This document shows, in pieces, positions 49,198-61,345 of a DNA stretch of 64,000 nt (the first letter of the stretch is position 1; each line of letters starts with the position of its first letter). The position numbers were made by a program, and so were the translations under genes. Location: NCBI RefSeq assembly GCF_014852005.1, contig NZ_JACVAU010000002.1, positions 248,001-312,000 of the forward strand, in the 5' to 3' direction. The DNA comes from Pseudoxanthomonas sp. PXM03 (GTDB taxonomy: Bacteria; Pseudomonadota; Gammaproteobacteria; Xanthomonadales; Xanthomonadaceae). The notes below the pieces were generated by a model. That model was not told the origin of the DNA, searched no databases, and worked only from the letters and a program-made list of their open reading frames with translations.

Positions 49198-49330
49198 GGA
49201 TCGCGCTTGCCCCTCATCCGCCTTCGGCACCTTCTCCCCGCTTGCGGGGAGAAGGAGAAGCATGCTCCCCGCTTGCGGGGAGAAGGAGAAGCATGCGCAC
49301 CGCTTGCGGGGAGAAGGAAGGCAGGCCTCC
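49198..49330. repeat. 34-bp repeat copy B followed by tandem CCCCGCTTGCGGGG hairpins
   Basis: After copy B of the dispersed repeat come three tandem units with a ~30-bp period. Each contains (T/C)CCCGCTTGCGGGGAGAAGGA; the first two are perfect hairpins and the third has CACCGC instead of CCCCGC. A fourth decayed unit (CCCGCCTTGCGGGCAGAA) reaches the purA stop. This kind of palindromic intergenic repeat is common in Xanthomonadaceae. Confidence 0.85.
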
Positions 49331-49350
49331 CGCCTTGCGGGCAGAATCCC

Positions 49351-50826
<1,476 letters not shown>

Positions 50827-50864
50827 TTAGGGGGACGGGGGCTACCCTGCCCCAGCGCTTCCGT

Positions 50865-51050
50865 TCAGCGCTTCAACACCCACAAGAACGTCAGCCCGAA
50901 GATCAGGATGAAGCCGCCGACGGCGCGCACCTGGCCGTCGGACATCTGCAGCAGTTGCACCACGGCGCGCTTCCATCCTGCGGGAATGGCGAACAGCACC
51001 AGGCCTTCGAGGATGGCGACGAGGCACAAGGCGGACCAGAGTTCGGACAT
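50865..51050 (-). CDS. DUF2065 small membrane protein
   Basis: A 61-residue protein with two membrane helices (LWSALCLVAILEGLVLFAIPAGW; VRAVGGFILIFGLTFLWVL) joined by RAVVQLLQMSDGQ. DUF2065 (YjeT-like) proteins occur between hflC and purA in many gammaproteobacteria, as here. The function is unknown; membrane and HflKC association are inferred from gene order. Confidence 0.9.
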   Translation of the reverse strand: MSELWSALCLVAILEGLVLFAIPAGWKRAVVQLLQMSDGQVRAVGGFILIFGLTFLWVLKR

Positions 51051-51141
51051 GGGGGAAGTCCCGGCGCCGCCGTGATGGCGGGGCGATGGAGAACAGGGCT
51101 GAAACGGCACCGGCCGCCCTGGGGCGGCCGGTGGAGGAGGC

Positions 51142-52005
51142 TCAGCGGTCGCTGCGCATGTACTGGAGGAAGGGGTCGTCCTTGTCCAGCACGATCACGC
51201 CCTGCCCATCCTTGAACGAGGCCCGGTAGGCCTCCAGGCTGCGCTGGAAAGCGTAGAACGCCGGGTCGCGGTTGGCGGCCACGCCGTAGAGGCGGGCGGC
51301 TTCGGCATCGCCTTCACCGCGCAGCTTCTGCGCATCGCGCTCGGCTTCGGCCAGCAGCACCGCCACGTCGCGGTCGGCCTGCGCCCGCACGATCCGCGCC
51401 TGCTCGGCGCCCTGCGCGCGCAGGGCGCTGGCCACCTGGGAGCGTTCGGCGCGCATGCGGTTGTAGACCTGGTCGATGACTTCGCTGTCGGTCGGCAGGT
51501 CGATCTGCTTGAAGCGGATGTCCACCACCTGCATGCCCAGGTTCTTGGCACCGGCATTGATCGCCGGCAGCTGCTTCTCGATCAGCTCATTGCGGTTGCC
51601 CGACACCAGTTGGGTGAGCGTGCGCGAGTTGATCTCGTTGCGCAGCGATTCCTTGATGATGGGCGCCAGGCGCTCGGTGGCCAGGTCGGCCTGGCCGCCG
51701 GTGGCACGGTAGAAATCGGCCGCGTTGACGATGAAGCCGATGGCGATGAAGTCGACGCTGACGTCCTTGCGCTCGGAGGTCAGCGAGCGTTCGGGCGGAA
51801 ACTCGTTGGCGGTGAAGCGGCGATCGAACACGCGCGCGGTTTCCACCAGCGGCAGCTTGAAGTGCAGGCCGGGGCCGATCTCGCTGCGCACCACGCGACC
51901 CAGGTTGAGCACCAGGCCCACCTGCCCTTCGCGCACCACGAAGACCGAGCCCATCAGGCCCAGCAGCACGGCCACGGCGATGCCGACGATCAATGAAGTC
52001 TTCAT
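51142..52005 (-). CDS. hflC: HflC, band-7/SPFH modulator of FtsH
   Basis: A 287-residue membrane protein. It has an N-terminal membrane anchor (SLIVGIAVAVLLGLMGSVFVV), the SPFH domain (VREGQVGLVLNLGRV, GPGLHFKLPLVETARVFDRR, SVDFIAIGFIVNAADFY) and a C-terminal coiled coil rich in RAERSQVASALRAQGAEQARI. HflC and HflK form a large cage around FtsH in the inner membrane and restrain its degradation of membrane proteins. The ATG overlaps the hflK stop (ATGA), so the two are translationally coupled. Confidence 0.97.
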   Translation of the reverse strand: MKTSLIVGIAVAVLLGLMGSVFVVREGQVGLVLNLGRVVRSEIGPGLHFKLPLVETARVFDRRFTANEFPPERSLTSERKDVSVDFIAIGFIVNAADFYRATGGQADLATERLAPIIKESLRNEINSRTLTQLVSGNRNELIEKQLPAINAGAKNLGMQVVDIRFKQIDLPTDSEVIDQVYNRMRAERSQVASALRAQGAEQARIVRAQADRDVAVLLAEAERDAQKLRGEGDAEAARLYGVAANRDPAFYAFQRSLEAYRASFKDGQGVIVLDKDDPFLQYMRSDR

Positions 52006-53126
52006 GGCTGCGCCTCCTCACGGCCGGCCGGGCGCGGTGAGCGCACCGCATTGCGGGAACTGGACGGGGTGCTTTCCACGGGCGGCATCATTTCGGTGGG
52101 AATCACGCCCGTGGGCAGCTGACCGGCGGACGAGCCGGCGGCGTTGCCCATGGGCACGTAGATCAGCTGGCGGCTGTCGCCGCCGACCACCTTGCGGTTG
52201 TCGGCGAGCACCTGCTGCACGGTATCCAGCCACAGCCGCTTGCGGGTGACCTCCGGCGCGTTGCGGTACTCGTCCAGCAGCAGGCTGAAGCGGGTCGCGT
52301 CACCGGTGGCGCGGGCGATGGAGGCGGTCTTGTAGCCTTCGGCCTGGGTACGGATCTGCTGCGAGTCGCCGCGCGCCTCGGGGACGATCTTGGCCGCATA
52401 GGCACGCGCCTGGCTGACCACGCGCTCGTTTTCCTGCTGCGCGCTGTTGACCTCGTCGAACGCCGGCTTGACGGCTTCCGGCGGGCGGGCGTCCTGCAGA
52501 CTCAGTTCGGTGACGACCAGGCCGGTGCGGTAGGCCTCCAGCGAGGCCTGCAGCGCCGTGCCGGCGGTGGCGGACAGCGGACCGCGATTGTTGAGCGCCG
52601 CGTCCAGGTCGGAACGGCCGATCACTTCACGCACGGCGCTCTGCGCAGTCTGCTCCAGCACGCGGGTGGCGTCGGTGGTGCCGAACAGGAACAGCTTGGG
52701 ATCGCCCACGCGGTACTGCACGTTGAACGACACGGTGATGATGTTCTCGTCGCGGGTCAGCACCGGCAGGCTGTTGCTGAAGGTGCGCACGCCGGTGGCG
52801 TTGACCTTGGTGACGCTTTCGATGGGCCAGGGGAACTTGAAGTTCGGGCCGGGCTGCATGGTGCGGTTGTACTGGCCGAAGCGCAGCACCACGCCCCGGT
52901 CCTGCTCGCCGATCAGCTGGAAGCTGGAGAACAGCACCAGGATGCCCACGCCCAGCAGCACCCAGCGCAGCGGATTGCCGCCGCCAGCGCCGCCGAACAG
53001 GCCGCGCAGGCGTTCGACCACATCGCCGATGCCGCCGCCCTGCCGGTTGCGCGGCTTCCAGCTGTTGTTCCGGTTGCCGTTGTTGCCAGATCCGCCGCCG
53101 CCACTGCCAGGGGTGTTCCAGGCCAT
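52002..53126 (-). CDS. hflK: HflK, band-7/SPFH modulator of FtsH
   Basis: A 374-residue protein with a Gly/Asn-rich cytoplasmic N-terminus (MAWNTPGSGGGGSGNNGNRN), one membrane segment (LRWVLLGVGILVLFSSFQLI), an SPFH domain (GVVLRFGQYNRTMQPGPNFKFPWPIESV) and a long coiled coil. The Pro-rich C-terminus ends VRSPRPAGREEAQP. Partner of HflC in the FtsH cage complex. ATG at 53126 is chosen over an in-frame GTG two codons earlier because HflK proteins begin MAWN. First gene of the hflK-hflC-DUF2065 operon. Confidence 0.97.
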   Translation of the reverse strand: MAWNTPGSGGGGSGNNGNRNNSWKPRNRQGGGIGDVVERLRGLFGGAGGGNPLRWVLLGVGILVLFSSFQLIGEQDRGVVLRFGQYNRTMQPGPNFKFPWPIESVTKVNATGVRTFSNSLPVLTRDENIITVSFNVQYRVGDPKLFLFGTTDATRVLEQTAQSAVREVIGRSDLDAALNNRGPLSATAGTALQASLEAYRTGLVVTELSLQDARPPEAVKPAFDEVNSAQQENERVVSQARAYAAKIVPEARGDSQQIRTQAEGYKTASIARATGDATRFSLLLDEYRNAPEVTRKRLWLDTVQQVLADNRKVVGGDSRQLIYVPMGNAAGSSAGQLPTGVIPTEMMPPVESTPSSSRNAVRSPRPAGREEAQP

Positions 53127-53248
53127 GCCCACTCCGTATTGAAAGATTCGCGCGGCTGGGGCCGGCGCAGGTTTCGATTCTACTAGATAGGGGCGACCGG
53201 GCCCGGAGGCAAGGCCGGGAGGTCATGGGGCACCGGATTCGGGTCCCT

Positions 53249-53342
53249 GTAGGAGCGACGTAAGTCGCGACCGCGGGAATTCCGTGCAGGGTATTTGCCT
53301 CGGGCGGTTCACCTGTGCGGTCGCGACTTACGTCGCTCCTAC
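53249..53342. repeat. GTAG-type REP doublet
   Basis: GTAGGAGCGACGTAAGTCGC on the left and its reverse complement on the right, with a ~45-bp spacer. It sits between hflX and hflK. Confidence 0.9.
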
Positions 53343-53362
53343 AACGGCAATCCGATCCCGCC

Positions 53363-54703
53363 CTACTGCCAGTCTTCCCGCTCCATCTTCGGCAGCAACG
53401 CCTCCAGCGGATGCCCGCCGGCCTGCGAGGCCAGGCGCTGCGCGTCGGCCAGGGCCAGGTCGAGGGTGACGCGCCAGCCGTTCTCCTCGAAGTCCTCCGC
53501 GAGCACCGCACCGAGTGCGTGCAGGCGCGAGCGCAGGCGTGCCGAGTTCGCCGGCAGGTGCAGTTCGCCGCGCACGCGCTGGAAGCCCAGCCGCTGCGCC
53601 AGCGCGCCGCGCAGCAGATCGATGCCCGCGCCATCGCGCGCCGACAGCCATACCCGCTCGCGGCCCATGCCGGCACTGGGGGCGTCGCCTTCGTCCACGC
53701 CGGGGTCGGGCTGGTCGTGGCGCGGTTCGGCGCCTTCGATGCGGTCGATCTTGTTGAACACCAGCATCTGCGGCAGGTCGCCGGCACCGATTTCCTGCAG
53801 GACCTCGTCCACCTGTGCGATGCGCTCTTCGCGGTGCGGATCGGCGGCGTCGATGACGTGCAGCAGCAGGTCGGCTTCGCGGGCCTCGCTCAGGGTGGAG
53901 CGGAAGGCGGCGACCAGTTCGTGCGGCAGGTCGCGCACGAAGCCCACGGTATCGGCCAGCACCACCGCGCCGCCGGGCAGGTCGATGCGGCGCACGGTGG
54001 GGTCCAGCGTGGCGAACAGCTGGTCGGCCGCGTAGGCCTCCGCGCCGGTGAGCATGTTGAACAGGGTGGACTTGCCGGCGTTGGTGTAGCCCACGAGCGC
54101 CACGCGCGGCAGTTCGCTGCGCACGCGGGCGCGGCGCATCTGGGTGCGCTGCACCTCGACTTTCTCCAGCCGCTTCTGCAACTGCTCGACGCGCTTCTGC
54201 AGCAGGCGGCGGTCGGTTTCCAGCTGGGTTTCGCCGGGACCACGCAAGCCGATGGAACCGCCGCGCTGGCGCTCGAGGTGGGTCCAGCCACGTACCAGGC
54301 GCGTGGCCATGTGGCGCAGTTGCGCCAGTTCGACCTGAAGCTTGCCCTCATGGCTGCGCGCGCGCTGCGCGAAGATGTCCAGGATCAGCCCGGTGCGATC
54401 AAGCACGCGTCGCTCGAGGAATTTTTCGAGGTTGCGTTCCTGGCCCGGAGACAGCGGAAAGTTGACCAGGATGAGGTCGGCGCCGGTGGCATCGGCGGCG
54501 GCCTTCACTTCTTCCAGCTTGCCGCTGCCGATCAGCGTGGAGGGATTGGGGCGGTCGATGCGCGCGGTAAGCAGCGCGGCGATGGTGGCGCCGGCCGAGC
54601 GCGCCAAGTCGCTGAATTCCTCGGTGAGGCCGTCGTCGGGACGGCCGCCGGCATGCGGCTGGATCAGCAGCGCATGCTCGCCCTTGCGGGATCTTTCAAA
54701 CAA
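53363..54703 (-). CDS. hflX: Ribosome-splitting GTPase HflX
   Basis: A 446-residue GTPase. It has an N-terminal HflX domain (ALLTARIDRPNPSTLIGSGKLEEVKAAA, ILVNFPLSPGQERNLEKFL), the subfamily marker SIGLRGPGETQLETDRRLL, a coiled coil, and the G domain with ALVGYTNAGKSTLFN (G1), LDPTVRRI (G2), LADTVGFV (G3) and FNKIDRI (G4). It splits stalled 70S ribosomes, especially under heat stress. It follows hfq by about 35 bp in the conserved miaA-hfq-hflX order. The start is MFERSRKGEHALL. Confidence 0.97.
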   Translation of the reverse strand: MFERSRKGEHALLIQPHAGGRPDDGLTEEFSDLARSAGATIAALLTARIDRPNPSTLIGSGKLEEVKAAADATGADLILVNFPLSPGQERNLEKFLERRVLDRTGLILDIFAQRARSHEGKLQVELAQLRHMATRLVRGWTHLERQRGGSIGLRGPGETQLETDRRLLQKRVEQLQKRLEKVEVQRTQMRRARVRSELPRVALVGYTNAGKSTLFNMLTGAEAYAADQLFATLDPTVRRIDLPGGAVVLADTVGFVRDLPHELVAAFRSTLSEAREADLLLHVIDAADPHREERIAQVDEVLQEIGAGDLPQMLVFNKIDRIEGAEPRHDQPDPGVDEGDAPSAGMGRERVWLSARDGAGIDLLRGALAQRLGFQRVRGELHLPANSARLRSRLHALGAVLAEDFEENGWRVTLDLALADAQRLASQAGGHPLEALLPKMEREDWQ

Positions 54704-54737
54704 TGGGGTCGTGCCTCTTCACTAGAGGCACGCATTA

Positions 54738-55016
54738 TCACGCGGTTTCGTCGTCGCCGCCTTCGGCGTCTTCGTCACCCTGCTGCACGTAGCCGCCGCC
54801 CGGTCCCACGCGCACGTTGCGCGCCGGCACCACGGTGGAAATGGCGTGCTTGTAGACCATCTGGCTGACCGTGTTGCGCAGCAGGACCACGAACTGGTCG
54901 AAGGATTCGATGGTGCCCTGCAGCTTGATGCCGTTGACCAGGTAGACCGACACCGGGACGCGCTCGCGCCGCAGTGCATTCAGGAAAGGATCCTGCAGGG
55001 ATTGCCCCTTGGACAT
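54738..55016 (-). CDS. hfq: RNA chaperone Hfq
   Basis: A 92-residue Sm-like hexamer subunit. Sm1 ([26 protein letters not shown]) and Sm2 ([17 protein letters not shown]) are intact, including the proximal-face KHAIST. The C-terminal tail is short and acidic ([18 protein letters not shown]). It pairs small RNAs with mRNA targets. It lies between miaA and hflX. Confidence 0.98.
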   Translation of the reverse strand: MSKGQSLQDPFLNALRRERVPVSVYLVNGIKLQGTIESFDQFVVLLRNTVSQMVYKHAISTVVPARNVRVGPGGGYVQQGDEDAEGGDDETA

Positions 55017-55189
55017 GACGTACTCCCGCCTTGCGTTCTTATAGTTAGGTATGTGGTGCCGTGCCGGGCCGACGAACAGCTCCCCTGTCGTCCCGGAGCC
55101 CCGATGTTACACAACATCGGCCCGGCGGGGCGTTGCCAAGTCAGGCAACGGGTCCCAATTCCGGACAATGTGACCCAAACGGTCCACGA

Positions 55190-56140
55190 TCACGGCAGGA
55201 ACAGGGCCAGTGCATCGTCCAGGCGGGCGCGATCGATGGCCGGATCGAACCAGCGCGCGTCCAGTTCTCCGCGCAACCAGGTCAGCTGGCGCTTGGCGAG
55301 CTGGCGGGTAGCGGCGATGGCGCGCTCACGGAACGCCGCCGCATCGCCCTGGCCGTCGAGGTACTCCCACGCCTGGCGATAGCCCACGGCGCGCACCGCC
55401 GGCAGGTCGAGAGGGACGGCGACGGCCTGCATGCCCGGCAGTGCGCGCAGGCGGTGGACTTCGTCGAGGAAGCCTTGTTCGAGCATCAGGTCGAAGCGGC
55501 GCGCGATGCGCTCATGCAGCACGGTGCGGTCGGCCGGTGCGAGTACCAGCTTCAGCACGCGGAACGGCAGGCGCATGCCGCGTGCTTCGCGCTGCCAGTG
55601 GCTGATGGGCTTGCCGGTGAGGCGGTACACCTCCAGCGCCCGCTGGATGCGCTGCGGATCGGTGGCGTGGATGCGCGCGGCGGCGGCGGGGTCGACCTGG
55701 GCCAGCGCCGCATGCAGGGCCGGCCAGCCCTGCGCCTGCGCTTCCGCGGTGATGTCGGCACGCAATGCGGCATCCGCCGCCGGCATGGCGGCCAGCCCTT
55801 CGAGCAGGGCCTGGAAATAGAGGCCGGTGCCGCCGGCGAGGATCGGCAATCGCCCGCGCGACGCGATGCCGTCCAGCGCGACGCGTGCCTCCTGCGCGAA
55901 CTCGGCCGCCGAATACGCCTGCCACGGGTCGCGCACGTCCAGCAGGTGATGCGGCACGCGCGCCTGCTCTTCCGCCGTGGGTTTGGCCGCACCGATGTCG
56001 AGGCCCCGGTAGACCAGCGCCGAATCCACGCTGATGATCTCGCCACCGAAACGTTGCGCCACTTCCAGCGCGAACGCGGTCTTGCCCGACGCGGTCGGGC
56101 CCATGATGGCGATGGCGAGGGGACGGGCATCGAGCGGCAT
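55190..56140 (-). CDS. miaA: tRNA dimethylallyltransferase MiaA
   Basis: A 316-residue enzyme that adds an isopentenyl group to A37 of tRNAs reading UNN codons. Visible are the P-loop GPTASGKT (residues 14-21), [17 protein letters not shown], the [15 protein letters not shown] segment, [21 protein letters not shown] and the C-terminal [15 protein letters not shown] at 56140 ([16 protein letters not shown]) is preferred to an upstream in-frame ATG at 56167. First gene of miaA-hfq-hflX. Confidence 0.97.
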   Translation of the reverse strand: MPLDARPLAIAIMGPTASGKTAFALEVAQRFGGEIISVDSALVYRGLDIGAAKPTAEEQARVPHHLLDVRDPWQAYSAAEFAQEARVALDGIASRGRLPILAGGTGLYFQALLEGLAAMPAADAALRADITAEAQAQGWPALHAALAQVDPAAAARIHATDPQRIQRALEVYRLTGKPISHWQREARGMRLPFRVLKLVLAPADRTVLHERIARRFDLMLEQGFLDEVHRLRALPGMQAVAVPLDLPAVRAVGYRQAWEYLDGQGDAAAFRERAIAATRQLAKRQLTWLRGELDARWFDPAIDRARLDDALALFLP

Positions 56141-56197
56141 GCGGGTATTGTCGCATCCGTCCGCCACGCAGCCCGGCGTGGCGGCGGGGCCAGCCCT

Positions 56198-57097
56198 CTA
56201 CTCGTCGTCGGGCCAGCGGATCGTCTGCGCGGCGGTCGGCTTGCGGGGCGCCGGGATGGCGGCGACGGCATTCCATATCTTCAACGCATCCACCGTGGCG
56301 GCCACGTCGTGTACCCGCACGATAGCCGCGCCGCGCTGTGCGGCGATCAGGTGCGCAGCCACCGATCCGGCCACGCGATCAGCCGGCGCATCACGACCGG
56401 TGAGTTGCCCGATGCTGCGCTTCCGCGACAGACCCGCCAGTACCGGCACGCCGAGCTCGACGAACCGCTCCAGCTGCGCCAGCAACTGCAGGTTGTGCGG
56501 GGTGTCCTTGCCGAAACCGAAGCCGGGATCGATGACGATGTGCTTCTTCGCGATGCCGGCCATCTCGGCCGCGAAGATGCGCTCGGCGAGGAACCGGTGC
56601 ACCTCGCCGACGACGTCGTCGTACTGCGCGGCGGCCTGCATCGAACGCGGCTCGCCCTGCATGTGCATCAGGACCACCGGCACACCGAGCATCGCGGCGG
56701 TCTCGAGCGCACCGTCGCGGCGCAGGCCGTAGACGTCGTTGATCATGCCCGCACCGGCCTGCACGGCGGCGCGCATCACGTCCGGCTTGGAGGTGTCGAC
56801 GCTGATCGGCACCGCGATCTGCGCGGCAAGCCGCTCGATCACCGGTATCACGCGGCGCAGTTCCTCCTCCAGCGCCACCTCGTCCGCGCCCGGGCGCGTG
56901 GATTCGCCCCCGATGTCCAGCAGGTCCGCGCCCTCTTCCACCAGTTTCAACGCGTGCGCGACGGCCGCTTCCGTCGTGTCATGCGCGCCGCCATCGGAAA
57001 ACGAATCCGGGGTGACATTGACGATGCCCATCACCTGCGGGCGGTCGAGCCGGAGGATGCGGCCGGCGCAGTCGAGCTGGGGGACGGTGTCGAACAT
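56198..57097 (-). CDS. folP: Dihydropteroate synthase
   Basis: A 299-residue TIM-barrel enzyme joining p-aminobenzoate to the pterin pyrophosphate; it is the sulphonamide target. Signatures are MGIVNVTPDSFSDGG, DIGGESTRPGADEV, VDTSKPDVMRAAVQAGAGMINDVYGL and DPGFGFGKD, with the last strand region IVRVHDVAATVDALKIWNAV. GGGAGAAG precedes the ATG at 57097. It follows ftsH on the same strand, as in E. coli. Confidence 0.97.
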   Translation of the reverse strand: MFDTVPQLDCAGRILRLDRPQVMGIVNVTPDSFSDGGAHDTTEAAVAHALKLVEEGADLLDIGGESTRPGADEVALEEELRRVIPVIERLAAQIAVPISVDTSKPDVMRAAVQAGAGMINDVYGLRRDGALETAAMLGVPVVLMHMQGEPRSMQAAAQYDDVVGEVHRFLAERIFAAEMAGIAKKHIVIDPGFGFGKDTPHNLQLLAQLERFVELGVPVLAGLSRKRSIGQLTGRDAPADRVAGSVAAHLIAAQRGAAIVRVHDVAATVDALKIWNAVAAIPAPRKPTAAQTIRWPDDE

Positions 57098-57140
57098 GCG
57101 CTTCTCCCGATGTGCTGCGCGCATTGTAGAGCGCTCCGTT

Positions 57141-57163
57141 GTGGGAGCGACGCCAGTCGCCGC
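57141..57163 (+). repeat. Single degenerate GTAG-type REP arm
   Basis: GTGGGAGCGACGCCAGTCGC resembles one arm of the REP doublets elsewhere in the window (GTAG changed to GTGG). No clear partner arm; a weak GCGTCGCTTCCGCCA 40 bases on may be its remnant. Between folP and ftsH. Confidence 0.5.
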
Positions 57164-57229
57164 CCACCGTGACGGACGCGGCACGAGGAAGCATCGCGCC
57201 TCGCGTCGCTTCCGCCAGACCGGAACGAC

Positions 57230-57254
57230 GAAGGCCTGGCATGGCCAGGCCTTC
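57230..57254 (-). terminator. Possible terminator after ftsH
   Basis: A perfect 11-bp stem (GAAGGCCTGGC / GCCAGGCCTTC, loop ATG) 30 bases beyond the ftsH stop. The minus-strand tail (GTCGTTCC) is not T-rich, so it could also be an mRNA-stabilising hairpin. Confidence 0.5.
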
Positions 57255-57283
57255 GCGTCACGCAACGGGTGGATCAACGCGCC

Positions 57284-59212
<1,929 letters not shown>

Positions 59213-59261
59213 CCTCATCGGCTCCGGCGTTCCTCTTTCGTAATACGCACTTTACGTCACC

Positions 59262-59894
59262 TTACTTGATCTGGATCCGCTTGCCCTGTCCCAGGGCATA
59301 CACCTCGGGGGAGCGCTTGCGGGACGCGTCCGGTTTGCGGATCGCCACCTTGTCATAGCGGCGGCGAAGCTCGCGGATGTAGTCGTCGGAACCGGTGCCC
59401 TGGAACAGCTTGATCAGGAACGCCCCGCCCGGCTTCAGGTGGCTGTCGGCGAACTCCATGGCCAACTCCGCCAGATGCATCATCCGCGGCTGGTCGACCG
59501 CATCCACACCACTCTTATTGGGGGCCATATCCGACAGCACAAGGTCCACGGGAGCGCCGTCCAGCATGGCTTCCAACCGGGATAGGACGCTGTCTTCCCT
59601 GAAATCCCCATGAAGGAACTCCACCCCGGCCAGCGGCGGCATGTCGAGGATGTCCATCGCCACCACGCGGCCACTGTCGCCCAATGCCTGGCGGACGAAC
59701 TGCGACCAGCCGCCCGGCGCGGCGCCCAGGTCGACGACGACCATGCCCGGCTTGAGCAGGCGGTCGCGCTCCAGCAGTTCTTCCAGCTTGTAGGCAGCCC
59801 GCGACCTCAGGCCCTCGGCCTGGGCCTTCTTCACGTAGGGATCGGAGAAGTGTTCCTTCAGCCAGCGCTGGCTGCTCTTGCTGCGGGTGGCCAT
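59262..59894 (-). CDS. rlmE: 23S rRNA 2'-O-uridine methyltransferase RlmE (FtsJ/RrmJ)
   Basis: A 210-residue SAM methyltransferase that methylates U2552 in the ribosomal A loop. It has the N-terminal KSSQRWLKEHFSDPYVKKAQAEG, catalytic Lys in YKLEEL, SAM motif VVDLGAAPGGWSQFV, LSDMAPNKSG (catalytic Asp), FLIKLFQG (Lys) and the end SPEVYALGQGKR. ATG at 59894 is chosen to match xanthomonad RlmE; an ATG at 59957 would add 21 residues. It lies upstream of ftsH on the same strand, the usual order, and divergent from yhbY. Confidence 0.97.
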   Translation of the reverse strand: MATRSKSSQRWLKEHFSDPYVKKAQAEGLRSRAAYKLEELLERDRLLKPGMVVVDLGAAPGGWSQFVRQALGDSGRVVAMDILDMPPLAGVEFLHGDFREDSVLSRLEAMLDGAPVDLVLSDMAPNKSGVDAVDQPRMMHLAELAMEFADSHLKPGGAFLIKLFQGTGSDDYIRELRRRYDKVAIRKPDASRKRSPEVYALGQGKRIQIK

Positions 59895-59995
59895 GTCGGC
59901 GAGGTCTCCGGGCACGCTGCGACGGGAGCCGCCGGAGCCGTTCGTGGGGGTGGCCATGATACCCTGATCACCCTTTTGAACCCGTACCGTGCCGC

Positions 59996-60301
59996 ATGCC
60001 TGTTGCCCTGACCGCTGCCCAGACCCGTTTCCTGCGCGGCCAGGCCCACGACCTGAAGGCGCTGCTGCAGATCGGCAACAAGGGTGTCACGCCGGCCTTC
60101 ATCGCCGAGCTGGATGCCGTGCTTGAGCAGCACGAACTGGTCAAGGTGAAGGTCGCCGGCGAGGACCGCGACGCCCGCGACGCGATGATCGACGACCTAG
60201 CCGACAAGGCCGACGCCGCCCTGGTGCAGCGCATCGGCCACACGGCCGTGCTGTATCGGCCCAGCAAGGAACGCCGGCACATCGTGCTGCCGCGCGGCTG
60301 A
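59996..60301 (+). CDS. yhbY: YhbY/CRM-domain ribosome-associated RNA-binding protein
   Basis: A 101-residue CRM-domain protein: LTAAQTRFLRGQAHDLKALLQIGNKGVTPAFIAELDAVLEQHELVKVKV with the conserved IGNKG RNA-binding loop, then GHTAVLYRPS near the end. YhbY associates with pre-50S subunits. It is divergent from rlmE/ftsH, as in E. coli. Confidence 0.95.
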   Translation: MPVALTAAQTRFLRGQAHDLKALLQIGNKGVTPAFIAELDAVLEQHELVKVKVAGEDRDARDAMIDDLADKADAALVQRIGHTAVLYRPSKERRHIVLPRG

Positions 60302-60324
60302 CCCCGGCGCGCAGGTCGCCCGCC

Positions 60325-60702
60325 ATGCAACTGAACCACGAACTGCCCGACTACGCCTTCACCCTGCGGTCCGCCGACGGCCAGTCCGCCCGGGTGAACG
60401 ACCGGACGCTGTCGGCCAGCTTCATCCTCTCGCCGCAGCAACTCGTCGAAGACTGGCCGGTACGCGACAGCGCTTTGCTTGCACCGGACGATCTGGCGCC
60501 GCTGCTGGCGCTGAAGCCGGAAGTAGTCCTGCTGGGCACCGGCGAGCGCCAGGTGTTCCCGCCTGCAGCGGTCATGGCCGCGTGCCTGAGCCTGGGCGTC
60601 GGCCTTGAGGTCATGACGAACGCCGCCGCCGCCCGCACGTTCAACGTGCTGGCCAGTGAATCGCGCAAGGTCGTGGCCGGGTTCCTGCTGGCGCCACGCT
60701 GA
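60325..60702 (+). CDS. Mth938/AAMDC-like domain protein (DUF498)
   Basis: A 125-residue protein of the Mth938-like family: FILSPQQLVEDWPV, EVVLLGTGERQVFP, LSLGVGLEVMTNAAAARTFNVLASESRKVVAGFLL. In bacteria this domain often stands alone and its biochemical role is not established. It is 23 bp after yhbY on the same strand and 7 bp before the next lipoprotein gene, so these three form an operon. Confidence 0.88.
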   Translation: MQLNHELPDYAFTLRSADGQSARVNDRTLSASFILSPQQLVEDWPVRDSALLAPDDLAPLLALKPEVVLLGTGERQVFPPAAVMAACLSLGVGLEVMTNAAAARTFNVLASESRKVVAGFLLAPR

Positions 60703-60709
60703 CCACGTC

Positions 60710-61345
60710 ATGGCGATGCGGCACCTGCTCCTGCTGCCCGCCATCCTGTTCGCCACCGCATGCAACCGGGCCCCACCGGATGCCGCGCAGCGCTACGACG
60801 ATTGGCGGCAGGGCGGCGGCGCACAGAGCCTGACCGCTTACGAACGCATGCTGACCGACGCCGGTGTCGGTGATGTGGTGCCGATGCATGCGCTGCTGCG
60901 CTCCAGCCGCCGCTGGCGGACCTGCCAGGCGCCGGAATTCCTGTTGCCCCCTTCCGACCGCGCCGCCGCCATCGTGCCGACCCTGCGCGTGGTCGCGCAA
61001 TTGCAGGCCTTGGGTATCGTCGAAGGCAGCAACGTGCGCTCCGGTTACCGGTCCGCCGCGCTGAACCGCTGTTCGGGAGGGAGCACGCGCAGCCGCCACC
61101 TCCTCAACAATGCACTGGACTTCGACCTTGCCGACGGCAGCCAAGCACGCGCCCTGTGCAAGTTCTGGCGCACGCGGGGTCCGTCACTGGCGATGGGACT
61201 GGGCTTCTACACGCCGACCAGGATCCACATCGATACGGCCGGGCACCGTACCTGGGGCAACGACCACCGGCGCGGAACCTCACTGTGTGTCACCGGTGCA
61301 GCGGGTCAGTCGGCCGCGCGGGCCAACCGTACCCGGACACCGTAG
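60710..61345 (+). CDS. M15-type peptidase-like lipoprotein
   Basis: A 211-residue protein with a lipoprotein signal (LLLLPAILFATAC, with TAC as lipobox end). Its C-terminal half fits the M15 D-Ala-D-Ala carboxypeptidase/DD-endopeptidase fold: VRSGYRSAALNRCSGGSTRSRHLLNNALDFDL has the SxH...D zinc-site pattern, and RIHIDTAGHRTWG supplies the last His. It probably trims peptidoglycan peptides from the outer-membrane side. Two Met codons (60710, 60716) can start it. The last 40 bp overlap the 3' end of the convergent nuclease-like gene. Confidence 0.8.
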   Translation: MAMRHLLLLPAILFATACNRAPPDAAQRYDDWRQGGGAQSLTAYERMLTDAGVGDVVPMHALLRSSRRWRTCQAPEFLLPPSDRAAAIVPTLRVVAQLQALGIVEGSNVRSGYRSAALNRCSGGSTRSRHLLNNALDFDLADGSQARALCKFWRTRGPSLAMGLGFYTPTRIHIDTAGHRTWGNDHRRGTSLCVTGAAGQSAARANRTRTP

